A stretch of DNA of 32,766 bases from an uncultured Lentisphaeria bacterium (GCA_949298075.1 CASFVA010000055.1:1-32766); one strand, 5' to 3'. Positions 15,022 to 23,388 are shown, counted from the first letter of the stretch. The notes: a model not told the origin generated them from the sequence alone. Translations and numbers: made by a program.

Positions 15022-15045
15022 TCCGCCGCGGTTTTTCCTTTTTCC

Positions 15046-15702
15046 TCAGTCGGCGCTGCCGACGACAAAAAGCCGGCGTCCGGCGCCTTCCGGCAGCTCA
15101 AATTCCGGGGTTGCGCTCCAGCGCCAGCCGGGAGTCTGCGCGGCGAGTCCGGCGAGCTCCTCCGCCGCCTGCCCCGGTGTTTTGTAGAAGATGAAACGTC
15201 CTCCGGGGCGGCGCGGAAACCGCGAGCACTCCCGCCACAGCCGGCCCGTCGCGGCCACCGCCCGGGCGGTCACCAGGTCGAACCGGCATTGAAATTCCCG
15301 GCGGCGGTTCAGCTCCACCGCCCGACCTTGAACGGCGGTCAGCCGGGGCAGCCCCAGTTCCGCCGCCGCCCGGGCGACAAAGCCGGCTTTTTTGCCGGTG
15401 GAGTCGATTGCGGTGATCCGCCAGTCCGGAAACGCCGCCGCCAGTACTATCGAGGGGAAACCGGCTCCGCAGCCGATGTCGGCCACTTCCGGCGCCGCCG
15501 TCGCAAGCTCGGGAAAACTCCGGACCAGCGCCAGCGAATCGGCCACATGCTTGATGGCGAACTCCTCCGGAGAAACGATCCGGGTCAGATTGTGGATGGC
15601 GTTTTCAGCGCAGAGCAGACGGTGGAATTCCTGCATCCGGCGGAGAAAATCCGCTGCGTCCGGTACGCCGCACCCGGCCGCAAAATCCGTCAGCTCAAAC
15701 AT
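15046..15702 (-). CDS. rsmG: 16S rRNA (guanine-527-N7)-methyltransferase
   Basis: RsmG (GidB) adds the N7 methyl to G527 in the 530 loop of 16S rRNA; its loss gives streptomycin tolerance in many bacteria. The 218-residue protein has the family signatures NLTRI (38-42), KHVADSLAL (51-59), the SAM-binding VADIGCGAGFPS (73-84), AIDSTGKKAGFV, GRAVE and FDLVTARAVA. The ATG at 15702 has GGGGAG 5 nt upstream. The much longer open frame upstream is only an overlap with the neighbouring gene. It overlaps the end of the preceding membrane-protein gene by 8 bp and ends the lptF-tatD operon. No gidA/parA/parB genes, its frequent partners, are nearby. Confidence 0.92.
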   Translation of the reverse strand: MFELTDFAAGCGVPDAADFLRRMQEFHRLLCAENAIHNLTRIVSPEEFAIKHVADSLALVRSFPELATAAPEVADIGCGAGFPSIVLAAAFPDWRITAIDSTGKKAGFVARAAAELGLPRLTAVQGRAVELNRRREFQCRFDLVTARAVAATGRLWRECSRFPRRPGGRFIFYKTPGQAAEELAGLAAQTPGWRWSATPEFELPEGAGRRLFVVGSAD

Positions 15703-16249
15703 CGCCGCTCCCCGGACGCAATGCCGCTGCCAGCGTGGCCGCCGCAATTCCCGCTGCGAACAGCCAGAAAAATCCCGCCGCCGCCCGGCTCCAGTTCCGG
15801 TGCGCGGCACCCAGCCGCAGCCAGTCCCGCAGTGTACAGGGGCGTCCGGAAATCCAGATGCCGGCAATGCCCACCGCCCAGGCCCCGACCGTCAGCGCGG
15901 CCGCGCCCGGCAGCCGGCAGTCGAAGGCCAGATGAATGACCTCGTAGGCACCGAGGATTGCCAGCCCCGCCGCCGCCCGGGCTGCCAGGTAGTCAAGATA
16001 GAACCAGCAGAGCACCGGCAGTCCCAGCGCCAGCACCGGCAGCCAGTTCTGCAGAAAGGCGGGCGACACCACCAGCGCGTGGGGCACGCACATCAGCAGT
16101 GTCACCCAGCCGGCGACGAGCCCGAAAAACCGGTTGCGGCAGAAACGCTCCGCCGCGCCGAGGCGCTCCGGGGCGAGCCGCCAGGCCGCGGTTCCCGTGA
16201 GAATCAGGCCGACGCAGACCGCGGCGTTGATGATGTACAGCCGGGTCAT
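15695..16249 (-). CDS. Hypothetical polytopic membrane protein (184 aa)
   Basis: Unrecognised protein with about five or six hydrophobic segments: residues 1-24, 42-63, 68-85, 90-108, 117-134 and 158-178, joined by short Arg-rich loops. No catalytic or binding motif stands out. It overlaps tatD by 4 bp at its start (ATGA) and rsmG by 8 bp at its end, so it is translated within the lptF-tatD-rsmG operon. This tight placement is strong evidence that it is a real gene. High arginine and alanine content matches the neighbours, so there is no sign of recent transfer. Confidence 0.7.
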   Translation of the reverse strand: MTRLYIINAAVCVGLILTGTAAWRLAPERLGAAERFCRNRFFGLVAGWVTLLMCVPHALVVSPAFLQNWLPVLALGLPVLCWFYLDYLAARAAAGLAILGAYEVIHLAFDCRLPGAAALTVGAWAVGIAGIWISGRPCTLRDWLRLGAAHRNWSRAAAGFFWLFAAGIAAATLAAALRPGSGDV

Positions 16250-17085
16250 GACAATTCCTCCGCCGGAACCGGCTCCGGAATCCGGAAGAACCTCCGGGCA
16301 TTGGCGGTGGTCAGCGCGGCAATCCGGTCGACGGGGACGCCGCGTTCGGCCGCGATTCTGGCCGCGATCAGAATCAGATAGCCGGGGTGGTTTTGCTCAC
16401 CCCGGTGCGGAACCGGCGCCAGATAAGGGGAGTCGGTCTCGATCAGCAGCCGGTCGTCCGGAATCACCCTGAGCACCTCGCGGATGTTGTCGGCCCGGCG
16501 GAAAGTCACCATGCCGGTCACGCCGCAGCAGGCGCCCAGCTCCAGAAAGCGCTCCGCCCAGGCCGGGGTCCCGGCAAAGCAGTGGATGACGAAGCGTCCC
16601 CCCGCCGCCGCGAAGGGGGTCAGCAGCGCCGCCGCGTCGCGGTAGGCGTCGTCGGAGCCGTCGCGGTCGCGCAGATGGATGATCGCCGGACGGTTCCACT
16701 CCAGCGCCAGGCCGAGAAACACCTCCAGCACCCGGCGTTGAAGCGTCCGTTCGGAGTGATCGTAGAAGTAATCCAGCCCCAGTTCGCCCACCGCCGCCAG
16801 CCGGGGATGGGCGCGGAATTCCGAGAAGTCGGCGGGGGACTCCAGGTGGTCTCCGGCCTGGTGCGGATGCACCCCGGCGGCGAACCAGGCGTCCGGAATC
16901 ACCTGCGCGAACTCCATGGCGCGGCGGCTTTCGAGGTAGTCGGCGCCGCAGGCCAGCAGTTCCAGCCGGTCGACCGTCCCCGGCTCGCACTGGGGCGGCA
17001 CGGCCAGGCTGGCGCGTACGTTGTTCATGAATTCGACCGGCGAGGTTTCGCCGTAGAAGTGAAAATGAGTGTCGAACAGTTCCAT
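16246..17085 (-). CDS. TatD-family metal-dependent hydrolase
   Basis: TatD proteins are TIM-barrel metallohydrolases, with DNase or tRNA/deacylase activity reported for members. The metal ligands are all visible in this 279-residue product: DTHFHF (H7, H9), GELGLDYF (E101), IIHLRD (H137), VIHCF (H168) and ETDSPYLAP (D218). The GVHPHQ segment also fits the family. The start at 17085 is chosen because the first barrel strand begins immediately; an ATG at 17109 is possible, and neither has a clear ribosome site. It lies about 57 nt after the lptF/lptG-type gene and overlaps the next membrane-protein gene by 4 bp. Confidence 0.9.
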   Translation of the reverse strand: MELFDTHFHFYGETSPVEFMNNVRASLAVPPQCEPGTVDRLELLACGADYLESRRAMEFAQVIPDAWFAAGVHPHQAGDHLESPADFSEFRAHPRLAAVGELGLDYFYDHSERTLQRRVLEVFLGLALEWNRPAIIHLRDRDGSDDAYRDAAALLTPFAAAGGRFVIHCFAGTPAWAERFLELGACCGVTGMVTFRRADNIREVLRVIPDDRLLIETDSPYLAPVPHRGEQNHPGYLILIAARIAAERGVPVDRIAALTTANARRFFRIPEPVPAEELS

Positions 17086-17142
17086 AAGCTGGCGGCCGCC
17101 CTGCGGCATCAATTAAGTTACTGGCCCGAAGGCGGCTTCTCC

Positions 17143-18474
17143 TCAGTTGCGGTCAAAGACTATCCGCCAGACGCCGTAAACGATGAAGGCCAGCGTCGGC
17201 GCCAGTCCGGCAAAGACCGGATTGATGACTCCGCCCTTGCCCAGCACCAGAAACACCTGGGCGATCACGATGTAAACCACGATCACCAGCACCGCCGAAA
17301 TGATCGCCAGCATGCTGCCGGTCCGTTCGTTCTTGGTGGCCAGCGGAATGCCGAGAAACACCGCCAGAAAACACGACCACGGAAACGCAATCCGGTAGAA
17401 GAACACCGTGCGGTAAATCGCCCGGATTTTTTCCGGCATGCCGGGGTTGCTGTGCAGAATGTCCCAGATCACCACGGTCGAAAGTTCGTCCTTTTCCTTG
17501 ATGGCGTTCATGATGTCCTGCGGTGATTCCGGAATGTCGGCGGCGGAAAAATTCAGCTGCCTGTACTTGAGATCGGGATGCATGGTGGAGGTTCCGCGCA
17601 CCGCCTCCACCCGCTCGTCATCGCGGTCGTAGCTTACAAAGGTGCCGTCGTAAAAACTCCAGTCGCCGGTATCGGGATCATGCCGGACCCGGGCGGCGTA
17701 GAAGTCCATTTTGCGCCCCCGGAGCTCGTCAAACACCTCCTTGCGGACCGAGCGGGCCGAGAGAATCCGGTCGGCCTTGGCGCCGAACACTTCGCGGACC
17801 CTCTCCTCAAAACCGGGGGTGCCGGGCAGGCCGATGAGCTGTTCGATGGCTGCTTCGTTCCAGAAGGTTTTGATGGTGACGTTGTTTTCGGTCTCGGCTC
17901 CGGAAAAGGTTTCGAACAGCCAGTGGCGCTGGAGGTCGCTGCTGCGGTAGGCCAGCATGTGCTGAGTGTTCCGCCGTTTCTGGGTGGCGCGGTCGTAGAT
18001 GGCGCCGGCGGTCTGTTCGCACTGCGGCACGATGAATTCATTGAGGCAGATGTTCACGAACGTCACCACCGCGCCGGCGGCCAGAATCGGCAGTCCGCAG
18101 CGGAAGAGTGAAACCCCGGAGGCCCGCATCGCCGTGACTTCCATGTTTTTTCCGAAGATCGCCATGGTCCACATGCAGCCCAGCAGCATGGAAATCGGCA
18201 GCACGAACCGGATGTTGCCCGGCAGTTTCGCGGCGAAATAAGCGATGGCGTCACGCCAGGACGCCCCCGCTTCAAGGAAATCGGAAATATCGCTGTAGAT
18301 GTCACCCAGCAGAAACAGAATGATGAACACCAGCAGCAGAATGCTGTATTTGACCAGGAATTCCCGCAGAATGTACCAGTCCAGATGCCACAGCGGGAAC
18401 CAGCGCCGCGGCAGCCGGGCGAGGTCCTCGTATCGCAGTTGATGGTGTTGGTTTGCCGTTTCCATGATTGACAT
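17143..18474 (-). CDS. LptF/LptG-family LPS export permease
   Basis: An inner-membrane permease of the YjgP/YjgQ family, which with LptB extracts LPS from the inner membrane and passes it to the periplasmic Lpt bridge. The 443-residue protein has the family plan. Membrane segments lie at about 35-57 and 90-112, followed by the EVTAMRASGVS coupling-helix motif and a third segment (128-147). A large periplasmic jelly-roll domain (about 150-345) follows, then three C-terminal segments containing FFYRIAFPWSCFLAVFLGIPLA. Whether it is LptF or LptG cannot be told, and no second permease gene is here. A predicted -10 box ends only 3 nt before the first ATG (18474), so the ATG at 18465 may be used on a nearly leaderless message. 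It heads the operon with tatD and rsmG. Confidence 0.88.
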   Translation of the reverse strand: MSIMETANQHHQLRYEDLARLPRRWFPLWHLDWYILREFLVKYSILLLVFIILFLLGDIYSDISDFLEAGASWRDAIAYFAAKLPGNIRFVLPISMLLGCMWTMAIFGKNMEVTAMRASGVSLFRCGLPILAAGAVVTFVNICLNEFIVPQCEQTAGAIYDRATQKRRNTQHMLAYRSSDLQRHWLFETFSGAETENNVTIKTFWNEAAIEQLIGLPGTPGFEERVREVFGAKADRILSARSVRKEVFDELRGRKMDFYAARVRHDPDTGDWSFYDGTFVSYDRDDERVEAVRGTSTMHPDLKYRQLNFSAADIPESPQDIMNAIKEKDELSTVVIWDILHSNPGMPEKIRAIYRTVFFYRIAFPWSCFLAVFLGIPLATKNERTGSMLAIISAVLVIVVYIVIAQVFLVLGKGGVINPVFAGLAPTLAFIVYGVWRIVFDRN

Positions 18475-18476
18475 AT

Positions 18477-18505
18477 AATATAGCCCGGCCCCCCGGTTAT
18501 GCCAG
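18477..18505 (-). promoter_or_regulatory. Promoter of the lptF operon
   Basis: CTGGCA (18500-18505, minus strand), 17 nt, then TATATT (18477-18482). The predicted transcription start is about 18470, inside the annotated start region of the permease gene, and there is no ribosome site. Confidence 0.5.
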
Positions 18506-18543
18506 CGGATCCGGCGTTTTTTTGGCGATTTTATGAATCCTGC

Positions 18544-18572
18544 TTGCAGAGTCTCCCTTCCGGTGTTATATT
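18544..18572 (+). promoter_or_regulatory. Promoter of the MATE transporter gene
   Basis: TTGCAG (18544-18549), 17 nt, then TATATT (18567-18572). The leader is about 60 nt long and contains an intrinsic terminator. Confidence 0.65.
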
Positions 18573-18589
18573 AAAGATTCCAATATAAC
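18565..18589. promoter_or_regulatory. Palindromic operator candidate over the MATE promoter
   Basis: GTTATATT (18565-18572) and AATATAAC (18582-18589) form perfect 8-bp arms around a 9-bp centre. The left arm contains the -10 box and the centre contains the expected transcription start, so a dimeric repressor bound here would block initiation. No cognate regulator is identified. Confidence 0.45.
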
Positions 18590-18593
18590 CAGA

Positions 18594-18618
18594 GTCGGCC
18601 GTTCCGGCCGGCTTTTTT
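18594..18618 (+). terminator. Intrinsic terminator in the MATE leader
   Basis: GTCGGCCG (18594-18601) and CGGCCGGC (18605-18612) pair over 8 bp (one G-U) around a TTC loop and are followed directly by six T. It lies between the predicted promoter and the start codon at 18640. No plus-strand gene ends upstream, so it would act as an attenuator. Confidence 0.6.
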
Positions 18619-18639
18619 GTCAGAACCCCGGATTTTTTC

Positions 18640-20085
18640 ATGTCGCGACCTGTCAAGACACCGACTCCGCCCCCCGGCAGCATGGCCGAGGTGGTGCGGA
18701 TTGCCCTGCCGCTGGTGCTGGCTTCCAGCGGCAACGCCCTCAATATTTTCACGGACCGGGTCATGCTGGCCCGCTACTCCGACGTGACGATGGCCGCGGC
18801 GTTTCCGGCCGGCCTGACGCTGTTTTCGCTGGCGTGTCTCTTTTTCGGCACGATCGGTTATACCGGCAGCTTTGTCGCCCAGTACGTCGGTGCGCGCCGG
18901 TTCCGCCGGGTCGGCGTCGCGGTCTGGCAGGGGATCTTTCTCGCACTGATCGGCGGCGTGGTGATGGCCCTCACCGGACTGGCGGCGCCATTGATGTTCA
19001 GATGGTTCGGGCATGCCCCGGAAATCCAGGAACTGGAGGTGGTTTACTACCGGATTCTGGCCAATTGGATGTGGGTCAATCTCGTCTCGTGCGCCCTCTG
19101 CAGCTTCTGGGGCGGCCGGGGTAAGACCTGGATGGTGATGTGTTTCAACTTCATCGTGACTTTGCTCAACATTCCTTTCAACTACCTGCTGATTTTCGGT
19201 CACCGGTTTGAACTGCCCGGCGGCTGGGTGGTGGCGTTTCCCGAACTGGGGATCGCCGGAGCCGCGTGGGGAACCGCACTTTCCGGATTGTGCGGAATGC
19301 TGTTCCTCACCGCCGGATTTTTCAGTCCGGGGGCGCGCAAAGTCTACTCGACGGCCTCCAGAATCGTCGATTTCGCCCTGTTTCGGCGGCTGCTCTTTTT
19401 CGGAACGCCCAGCGGAGTGCAGTTCTTCCTGGACCTGGTTTCCTTCAACACCTTCGTCGTTTCGCTCGGACGCATCAGCGTGGAAGTGCTGACCGCTTCC
19501 GGCATCGTTTTCTCCATCAACTCACTGGCGTTCACCCCGATGATCGGCGTCGGACAGACCACGGCGATTCTGGTCGGACAGTCGATCGGAGCCGGTGACA
19601 TTCCGCATGCGACCCGGTCGGTTTCCAGCGCCCGGAAGCTGGTGATCGGATACATGGGATTCATGTCGATCTTTTTCCTGTTTTATCCGGATCCGCTCTT
19701 TGCGCTTTTCAGCGTCAGCAAACCCGAAGTGCTGCATCTCACCCGGTTCATGCTCTATTTCATCTGCGTTTATCTGATTTTCGACGGTCTGTTCATCGTC
19801 CACGGCAACGCGATCAAAGGCGCCGGCGACACCCGCTTTTCCATGTGGGTGGGCACCCTGATGTCGCTGGGGGTCTACGCGCTGCCCTGCGTCGGCGTCT
19901 TTCTGCTGGCTGAACTGCCGGCGGTCAGCGCCTGGCTCGGTGACCGGCTGCCCCGGGTCATGCTGTGGGCGATGTGGCTGATCTGCGTGGTCTATGTGAT
20001 TTCCATCAGCATCATCTTCTACCTGCGCTACCGCGGCGGCAAATGGAAGAGCATGCGCGTGATCGAGGACGCCCCGGACCAATGA
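18640..20085 (+). CDS. MATE-family efflux transporter
   Basis: A 481-residue inner-membrane protein of the MATE (NorM/DinF) family, which exports cationic drugs or metabolites in exchange for Na+ or H+. Two six-helix halves are visible. The first begins at MAEVVRIALPLVLASSGNAL and includes MLARYSD and the FVAQYVGARRF loop. The second begins near FRRLLFFGTPSGVQFFLDL and includes VGQTTAILVGQSIGAGD, the equivalent loop, and HGNAIKGAGDTRFSMWVG. A charged, arginine-rich tail ends the protein. No ribosome site precedes the ATG at 18640; an ATG at 18682 is an alternative. It is a lone gene with a regulated-looking leader, divergent from lptF and convergent with an AraC regulator. Confidence 0.88.
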   Translation: MSRPVKTPTPPPGSMAEVVRIALPLVLASSGNALNIFTDRVMLARYSDVTMAAAFPAGLTLFSLACLFFGTIGYTGSFVAQYVGARRFRRVGVAVWQGIFLALIGGVVMALTGLAAPLMFRWFGHAPEIQELEVVYYRILANWMWVNLVSCALCSFWGGRGKTWMVMCFNFIVTLLNIPFNYLLIFGHRFELPGGWVVAFPELGIAGAAWGTALSGLCGMLFLTAGFFSPGARKVYSTASRIVDFALFRRLLFFGTPSGVQFFLDLVSFNTFVVSLGRISVEVLTASGIVFSINSLAFTPMIGVGQTTAILVGQSIGAGDIPHATRSVSSARKLVIGYMGFMSIFFLFYPDPLFALFSVSKPEVLHLTRFMLYFICVYLIFDGLFIVHGNAIKGAGDTRFSMWVGTLMSLGVYALPCVGVFLLAELPAVSAWLGDRLPRVMLWAMWLICVVYVISISIIFYLRYRGGKWKSMRVIEDAPDQ

Positions 20086-20106
20086 CGGCCGGACCCCGAA
20101 GCCCGT

Positions 20107-20877
20107 TCACAGAGTATTGATGTGGCCCGGGGCGTGGATCGCCCGGTATTCCGAGGGTGTGAGTGAAAAGCGCCGCTTGAACTGGCGCCGGAAATAGGCG
20201 ATGTCGTTGAATCCGTTGGCAAACGCGGCCTCCTTGATGGAGCCGGTGCCGTCCCGCAGCTCCCTGGCCGCGTGTTCAAGCCGGATTTCGTTGAGCATGG
20301 CGATGACCGAACAGCCGTAACGCCGGCGGAATTCCCGTCCCAGATAGTCGGCGTGGCAGTGCAGTTCGCGGGCGATGGCGGCGGTTGACAGGTTGTCGCA
20401 GTAACGCAGTTCAAGGATCCGATGCGCCGTCTCAGCCCGGCGGATGGCGACGCCGGCTTCGGTTTCGGCGGTACTCCGGGTGGTTTCGAGCAGCAGGATC
20501 CGCCAGAGCAGTCCGCAGACGGCGGCGTGATCCGGGTGGCGTTGTTCCGAGAGCAGTAGGGCGAAGTAGTCCGCGAAGCGTTCCCGCCGGGCCGCCGGGC
20601 CGTATTTGGGACATCCGCCGGGGCGCTCCCCGGTGAAATGCCCCCAGAAAAACGCCAGATCCGGCGGATAATCGGCGCTGCCGGCATGGCGCAGCCCGGC
20701 GTCGAGAAACAGAAATTCCCCCGGAAGCACCGTAAAACGCCGTCCGGCCTCGCAGATGTTCAGCCGTCCGGACACCACGAAAATCAGTTCATTGGAGTCC
20801 AGCGTCCGGGCCGGATGGCGTCCCCGGCCGCGTGAAATGAATTTTCCCCCATTGAGAAAACCGATATTTTCCAGCAT
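20107..20877 (-). CDS. AraC-family transcriptional regulator
   Basis: A 256-residue regulator. The N-terminal part (about 1-100) is a cupin-like sugar-sensing domain, with HPARTLDSNELIFVVSGRL and FTVLPGEFLFLDAGLRH as its recognisable strands. The C-terminal pair of helix-turn-helix motifs (about 155-245) ends with the family signature: IKEAAFANGFNDIAYFRRQF, then KRRFSLTPSEYR. It is divergent from the GH127 arabinofuranosidase gene with a 155-bp shared promoter region. The natural inference is that it controls that gene in response to an arabinose-type sugar. The GGGAG ribosome site is 13 nt from the ATG, longer than usual. Confidence 0.9.
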   Translation of the reverse strand: MLENIGFLNGGKFISRGRGRHPARTLDSNELIFVVSGRLNICEAGRRFTVLPGEFLFLDAGLRHAGSADYPPDLAFFWGHFTGERPGGCPKYGPAARRERFADYFALLLSEQRHPDHAAVCGLLWRILLLETTRSTAETEAGVAIRRAETAHRILELRYCDNLSTAAIARELHCHADYLGREFRRRYGCSVIAMLNEIRLEHAARELRDGTGSIKEAAFANGFNDIAYFRRQFKRRFSLTPSEYRAIHAPGHINTL

Positions 20878-20904
20878 AAGTCGGAATTGTCTCCCTTTTT
20901 CAGT

Positions 20905-20932
20905 AATTTAGCTCCTTGTCAAAAAATTGCAA
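20905..20932 (-). promoter_or_regulatory. Promoter of the AraC regulator
   Basis: TTGCAA (20927-20932, minus strand) and TAAATT (20905-20910) are 16 nt apart. It overlaps the opposite-strand promoter of the GH127 gene. Confidence 0.45.
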
Positions 20933-20944
20933 GGGGTCTATGGT
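20916..20944 (+). promoter_or_regulatory. Promoter of the GH127 gene
   Basis: TTGTCA (20916-20921), 17 nt, TATGGT (20939-20944). The weak -10 suits an activator-dependent promoter. The predicted leader is about 80 nt. Confidence 0.45.
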
Positions 20945-21032
20945 ATGAACACGGCGGTTTTCAACCGGATCCGCGAAGTCCCGGGGTTCCGGACGCCGCC
21001 GGATGATGCTGTAGAAAAACTGGAGGTTTATC

Positions 21033-22874
21033 ATGAACAAGTTCACCCCGTCTCCCCTGGGAGCCGCCCGGCTGCGCGACCGGGTGCTCGCTCCGCGGAT
21101 CACCGCCTGCCGTGAGGTGACGATCCCCTCTTCACTGCGCCGCTGCGACGAAACCGGACGGCTGGCGGCTTTCCGGCTGGAGTGGAAACCCGGCATGCCG
21201 AATCCGCCGCACCGTTTCTGGGATTCCGACGTGGCCAAGGTACTCGAAGGCATGGCCTATATGCTCAGGCTCGCTCCCGATCCCGCCATGGAGGCGGAAC
21301 TGGAACGACTGATCGCGCTGGTGATTTCAGCCCAGCAGCCCGATGGCTATCTCAACACCCGCTACACGGTGGTGGAGCCGGAACTGCGCTGGGTCAACCT
21401 CGGCATCAACCACGAACTCTATTGCGCCGGGCATCTGATCGAAGCGGCGGTGGCGCATTTTGAAGTCACCGGCCGGCGCAACTTTCTCGACGCCATGTGC
21501 CGTTATGCCGACTACATCGCGACGGTGTTCGGACGCGGTCCGGGGCAGAAACGCGGTTATCCCGGCCATGAGGAGCTGGAACTGGCGCTCTGCCGGCTGG
21601 CCCGGGTCACCGGCAATCCCAAATATTCCGATCTGGCCGCTTATTTCGTCAACGAACGCGGCCGGTCGCCCAACTATTTTGCGGAAATTGAGCACAGCGT
21701 TCCGGCCGAAAAGCTCTACCAGGAACAGGCCCACCTGCCGGTGCGCGACCAGCATGAGGCGGTCGGACACTCGGTCCGGGCGGTCTACCTTTACTGCGGC
21801 ATGGCCGACGTCGCGGCGGCCACCGGCGACGCCGGACTGATGAAGGCCTGCGAAGAACTGTTTGACGACATCGTCTCTTCAAAAATGTACATCACCGGCG
21901 GCATCGGTTCGCTGCGGGAAAACGAACGCTTCGGCGTGAGTTATCAGCTTCCCAACGACAGCGCCTATGCCGAGTCCTGCGCGGCGATCGGACTGGCGCT
22001 CTTCGCCCGCCGGATGCACAACCTCACCGGCGACGGCAAATACATGGACGTGCTGGAGCGGTCGCTCTACAATGGCATCCTGAGCGGACTCGGACTCACC
22101 GGCGACGTTTATTTCTACCAGAACATGCTCGAAGTCAATGAATGCTCTCCCTATGACCGCACCCGGGTGCCATGGTTCAGCTGTTCCTGCTGTCCCACCA
22201 ACTTCTGCCGGTTCCTGCCTCAGCTCGGCACGCTGGCCTGGTCGGTGCGCGAGGGCGAACTGCGGCTCAATCTGCCGGCGGCCGCCGACTACGATGACGG
22301 ACGCTGCCGCTTTGAAGTGCGCGGCGGCTATCCCTATGACGGCCGGATTGCCATCACCTGCCGCTGTACCGGCAGTTTCGCTTTCAGTCTGCGCATTCCG
22401 GGGTGGTGCCGCCGGTTCACACTCCGGTTCAACGGGCGGCGACTTCGCGCCGCCGCCGAGCGCGGTTACGTCACGCTTGAGCGCGACTGGCAGCCGGGCG
22501 ACCGGATTGAACTCGAACTGGCCATGCCGGTGGAAGTGGTTCGGGCGGCGGCTCCGGTCCGGGCCGACGCCGGTCGGGTGGCGCTCACCCGCGGACCACT
22601 GGTTTACGCCGTGGAATCTGCTGACAATCCCGGCGGTTTCCATCAGCTTCTGGTTGACGCCAGATCCGGATTCACCCTCGGATCCGTGAAAGGATTGCCT
22701 GCCGGAACCGTGGCCATCCGCGGCCGCGGCCGTCGTGAAATTCTGAATTCCGACGCCCTGTACACCACGAACCGTCCGAAGTTCCGGTCCTGCCGGTTCA
22801 CGGCGGTCCCCTATGCCCTGTGGCAGAACCGCGGCGAAGGCGAGATGGCGGTCTGGTTGCGCGAGTGGTTCTGA
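21033..22874 (+). CDS. GH127 beta-L-arabinofuranosidase-type glycoside hydrolase
   Basis: A 613-residue enzyme of family GH127 (DUF1680). The characterised member HypBA1 removes beta-L-arabinofuranose using a zinc-bound cysteine nucleophile. The equivalents of its Glu322, Glu338, Cys340, Cys417 and Cys418 are visible as E298, E314 and C316 (AYAESCAAIG) and C386-C387 (FSCSCCPTNF). The N-terminal alpha/alpha barrel carries PPHRFWDSDVAKVLEG, QQPDGYLNTRY and HELYCAGHLIEAAVAH, and a C-terminal beta-sandwich follows from about 410. There is no signal peptide, so it probably acts in the cytoplasm on imported oligosaccharides. GGAGG lies 6 nt before the ATG. Substrate could also be another plant-type arabinoside. 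Confidence 0.9.
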   Translation: MNKFTPSPLGAARLRDRVLAPRITACREVTIPSSLRRCDETGRLAAFRLEWKPGMPNPPHRFWDSDVAKVLEGMAYMLRLAPDPAMEAELERLIALVISAQQPDGYLNTRYTVVEPELRWVNLGINHELYCAGHLIEAAVAHFEVTGRRNFLDAMCRYADYIATVFGRGPGQKRGYPGHEELELALCRLARVTGNPKYSDLAAYFVNERGRSPNYFAEIEHSVPAEKLYQEQAHLPVRDQHEAVGHSVRAVYLYCGMADVAAATGDAGLMKACEELFDDIVSSKMYITGGIGSLRENERFGVSYQLPNDSAYAESCAAIGLALFARRMHNLTGDGKYMDVLERSLYNGILSGLGLTGDVYFYQNMLEVNECSPYDRTRVPWFSCSCCPTNFCRFLPQLGTLAWSVREGELRLNLPAAADYDDGRCRFEVRGGYPYDGRIAITCRCTGSFAFSLRIPGWCRRFTLRFNGRRLRAAAERGYVTLERDWQPGDRIELELAMPVEVVRAAAPVRADAGRVALTRGPLVYAVESADNPGGFHQLLVDARSGFTLGSVKGLPAGTVAIRGRGRREILNSDALYTTNRPKFRSCRFTAVPYALWQNRGEGEMAVWLREWF

Positions 22875-22885
22875 GCCGACGCCTT

Positions 22886-23380
22886 TCAGATGATCAGGGC
22901 GGCGTGCCAGGCGGCGAGCTTTTCAGCATAAGTCAGCCGGGCCGCGGCCGGGCTGGTTGATGGGAGCACCACGACTTCCGGCGTCAGGTCCGGATAAAAC
23001 CGCCGGAGGTACCCTCCCGCGGCGCTGCCGTTGCAGCAGATCCGGACGATGCCGGGACACTGTTTCAGCAGTCCGGGCAGATCGTTGGGCCGGGGCCGGC
23101 GGATGGCCGGATCAAGGCTTCCCCGCCGTTCGCACGTCGCCAGAATGTCCCAGAGGGCGACGCCCTTCCGACGCAGGGCGGCGAGCCGTTCCGGATAGTC
23201 CAGCGCGGCGTCGATATTCAGCACGTCGGCGATGATCCGCCAGAATACGTTGTGCCGGAATGCGTAGTACTGCCGGCGTCGCAGTGATTCCGCCCCCGGC
23301 ATTGAGCCGAGGATCAGCAGTCGTGCCCCGGCATCGGCGCTGGGCGGAAACGACCGGCAGTTCTCCGATGGTTCGTTCAC
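22886..23380 (-). CDS. Mug-like DNA glycosylase (hypoxanthine-DNA glycosylase type)
   Basis: A protein of about 164 residues in the uracil-DNA glycosylase superfamily, closest in pattern to the hypoxanthine-DNA glycosylase group, which removes deaminated bases. LILGSMPGAESL is motif 1, followed by RQYYAFRHNVFWRII, the mid-region VALWDILATCERRGSLD, and the C-terminal LPSTSPAAAR, which matches the LPSTSPA-type motif 2. The start is uncertain. The GTG at 23380 with GGTGAG 8 nt upstream is chosen; a GTG at 23392 overlaps the stop of the preceding regulator. The end-to-start contact with the GntR-type gene suggests co-transcription without an obvious functional link. Confidence 0.75.
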   Translation of the reverse strand: MNEPSENCRSFPPSADAGARLLILGSMPGAESLRRRQYYAFRHNVFWRIIADVLNIDAALDYPERLAALRRKGVALWDILATCERRGSLDPAIRRPRPNDLPGLLKQCPGIVRICCNGSAAGGYLRRFYPDLTPEVVVLPSTSPAAARLTYAEKLAAWHAALII

Positions 23381-23388
23381 GGGGCCGC

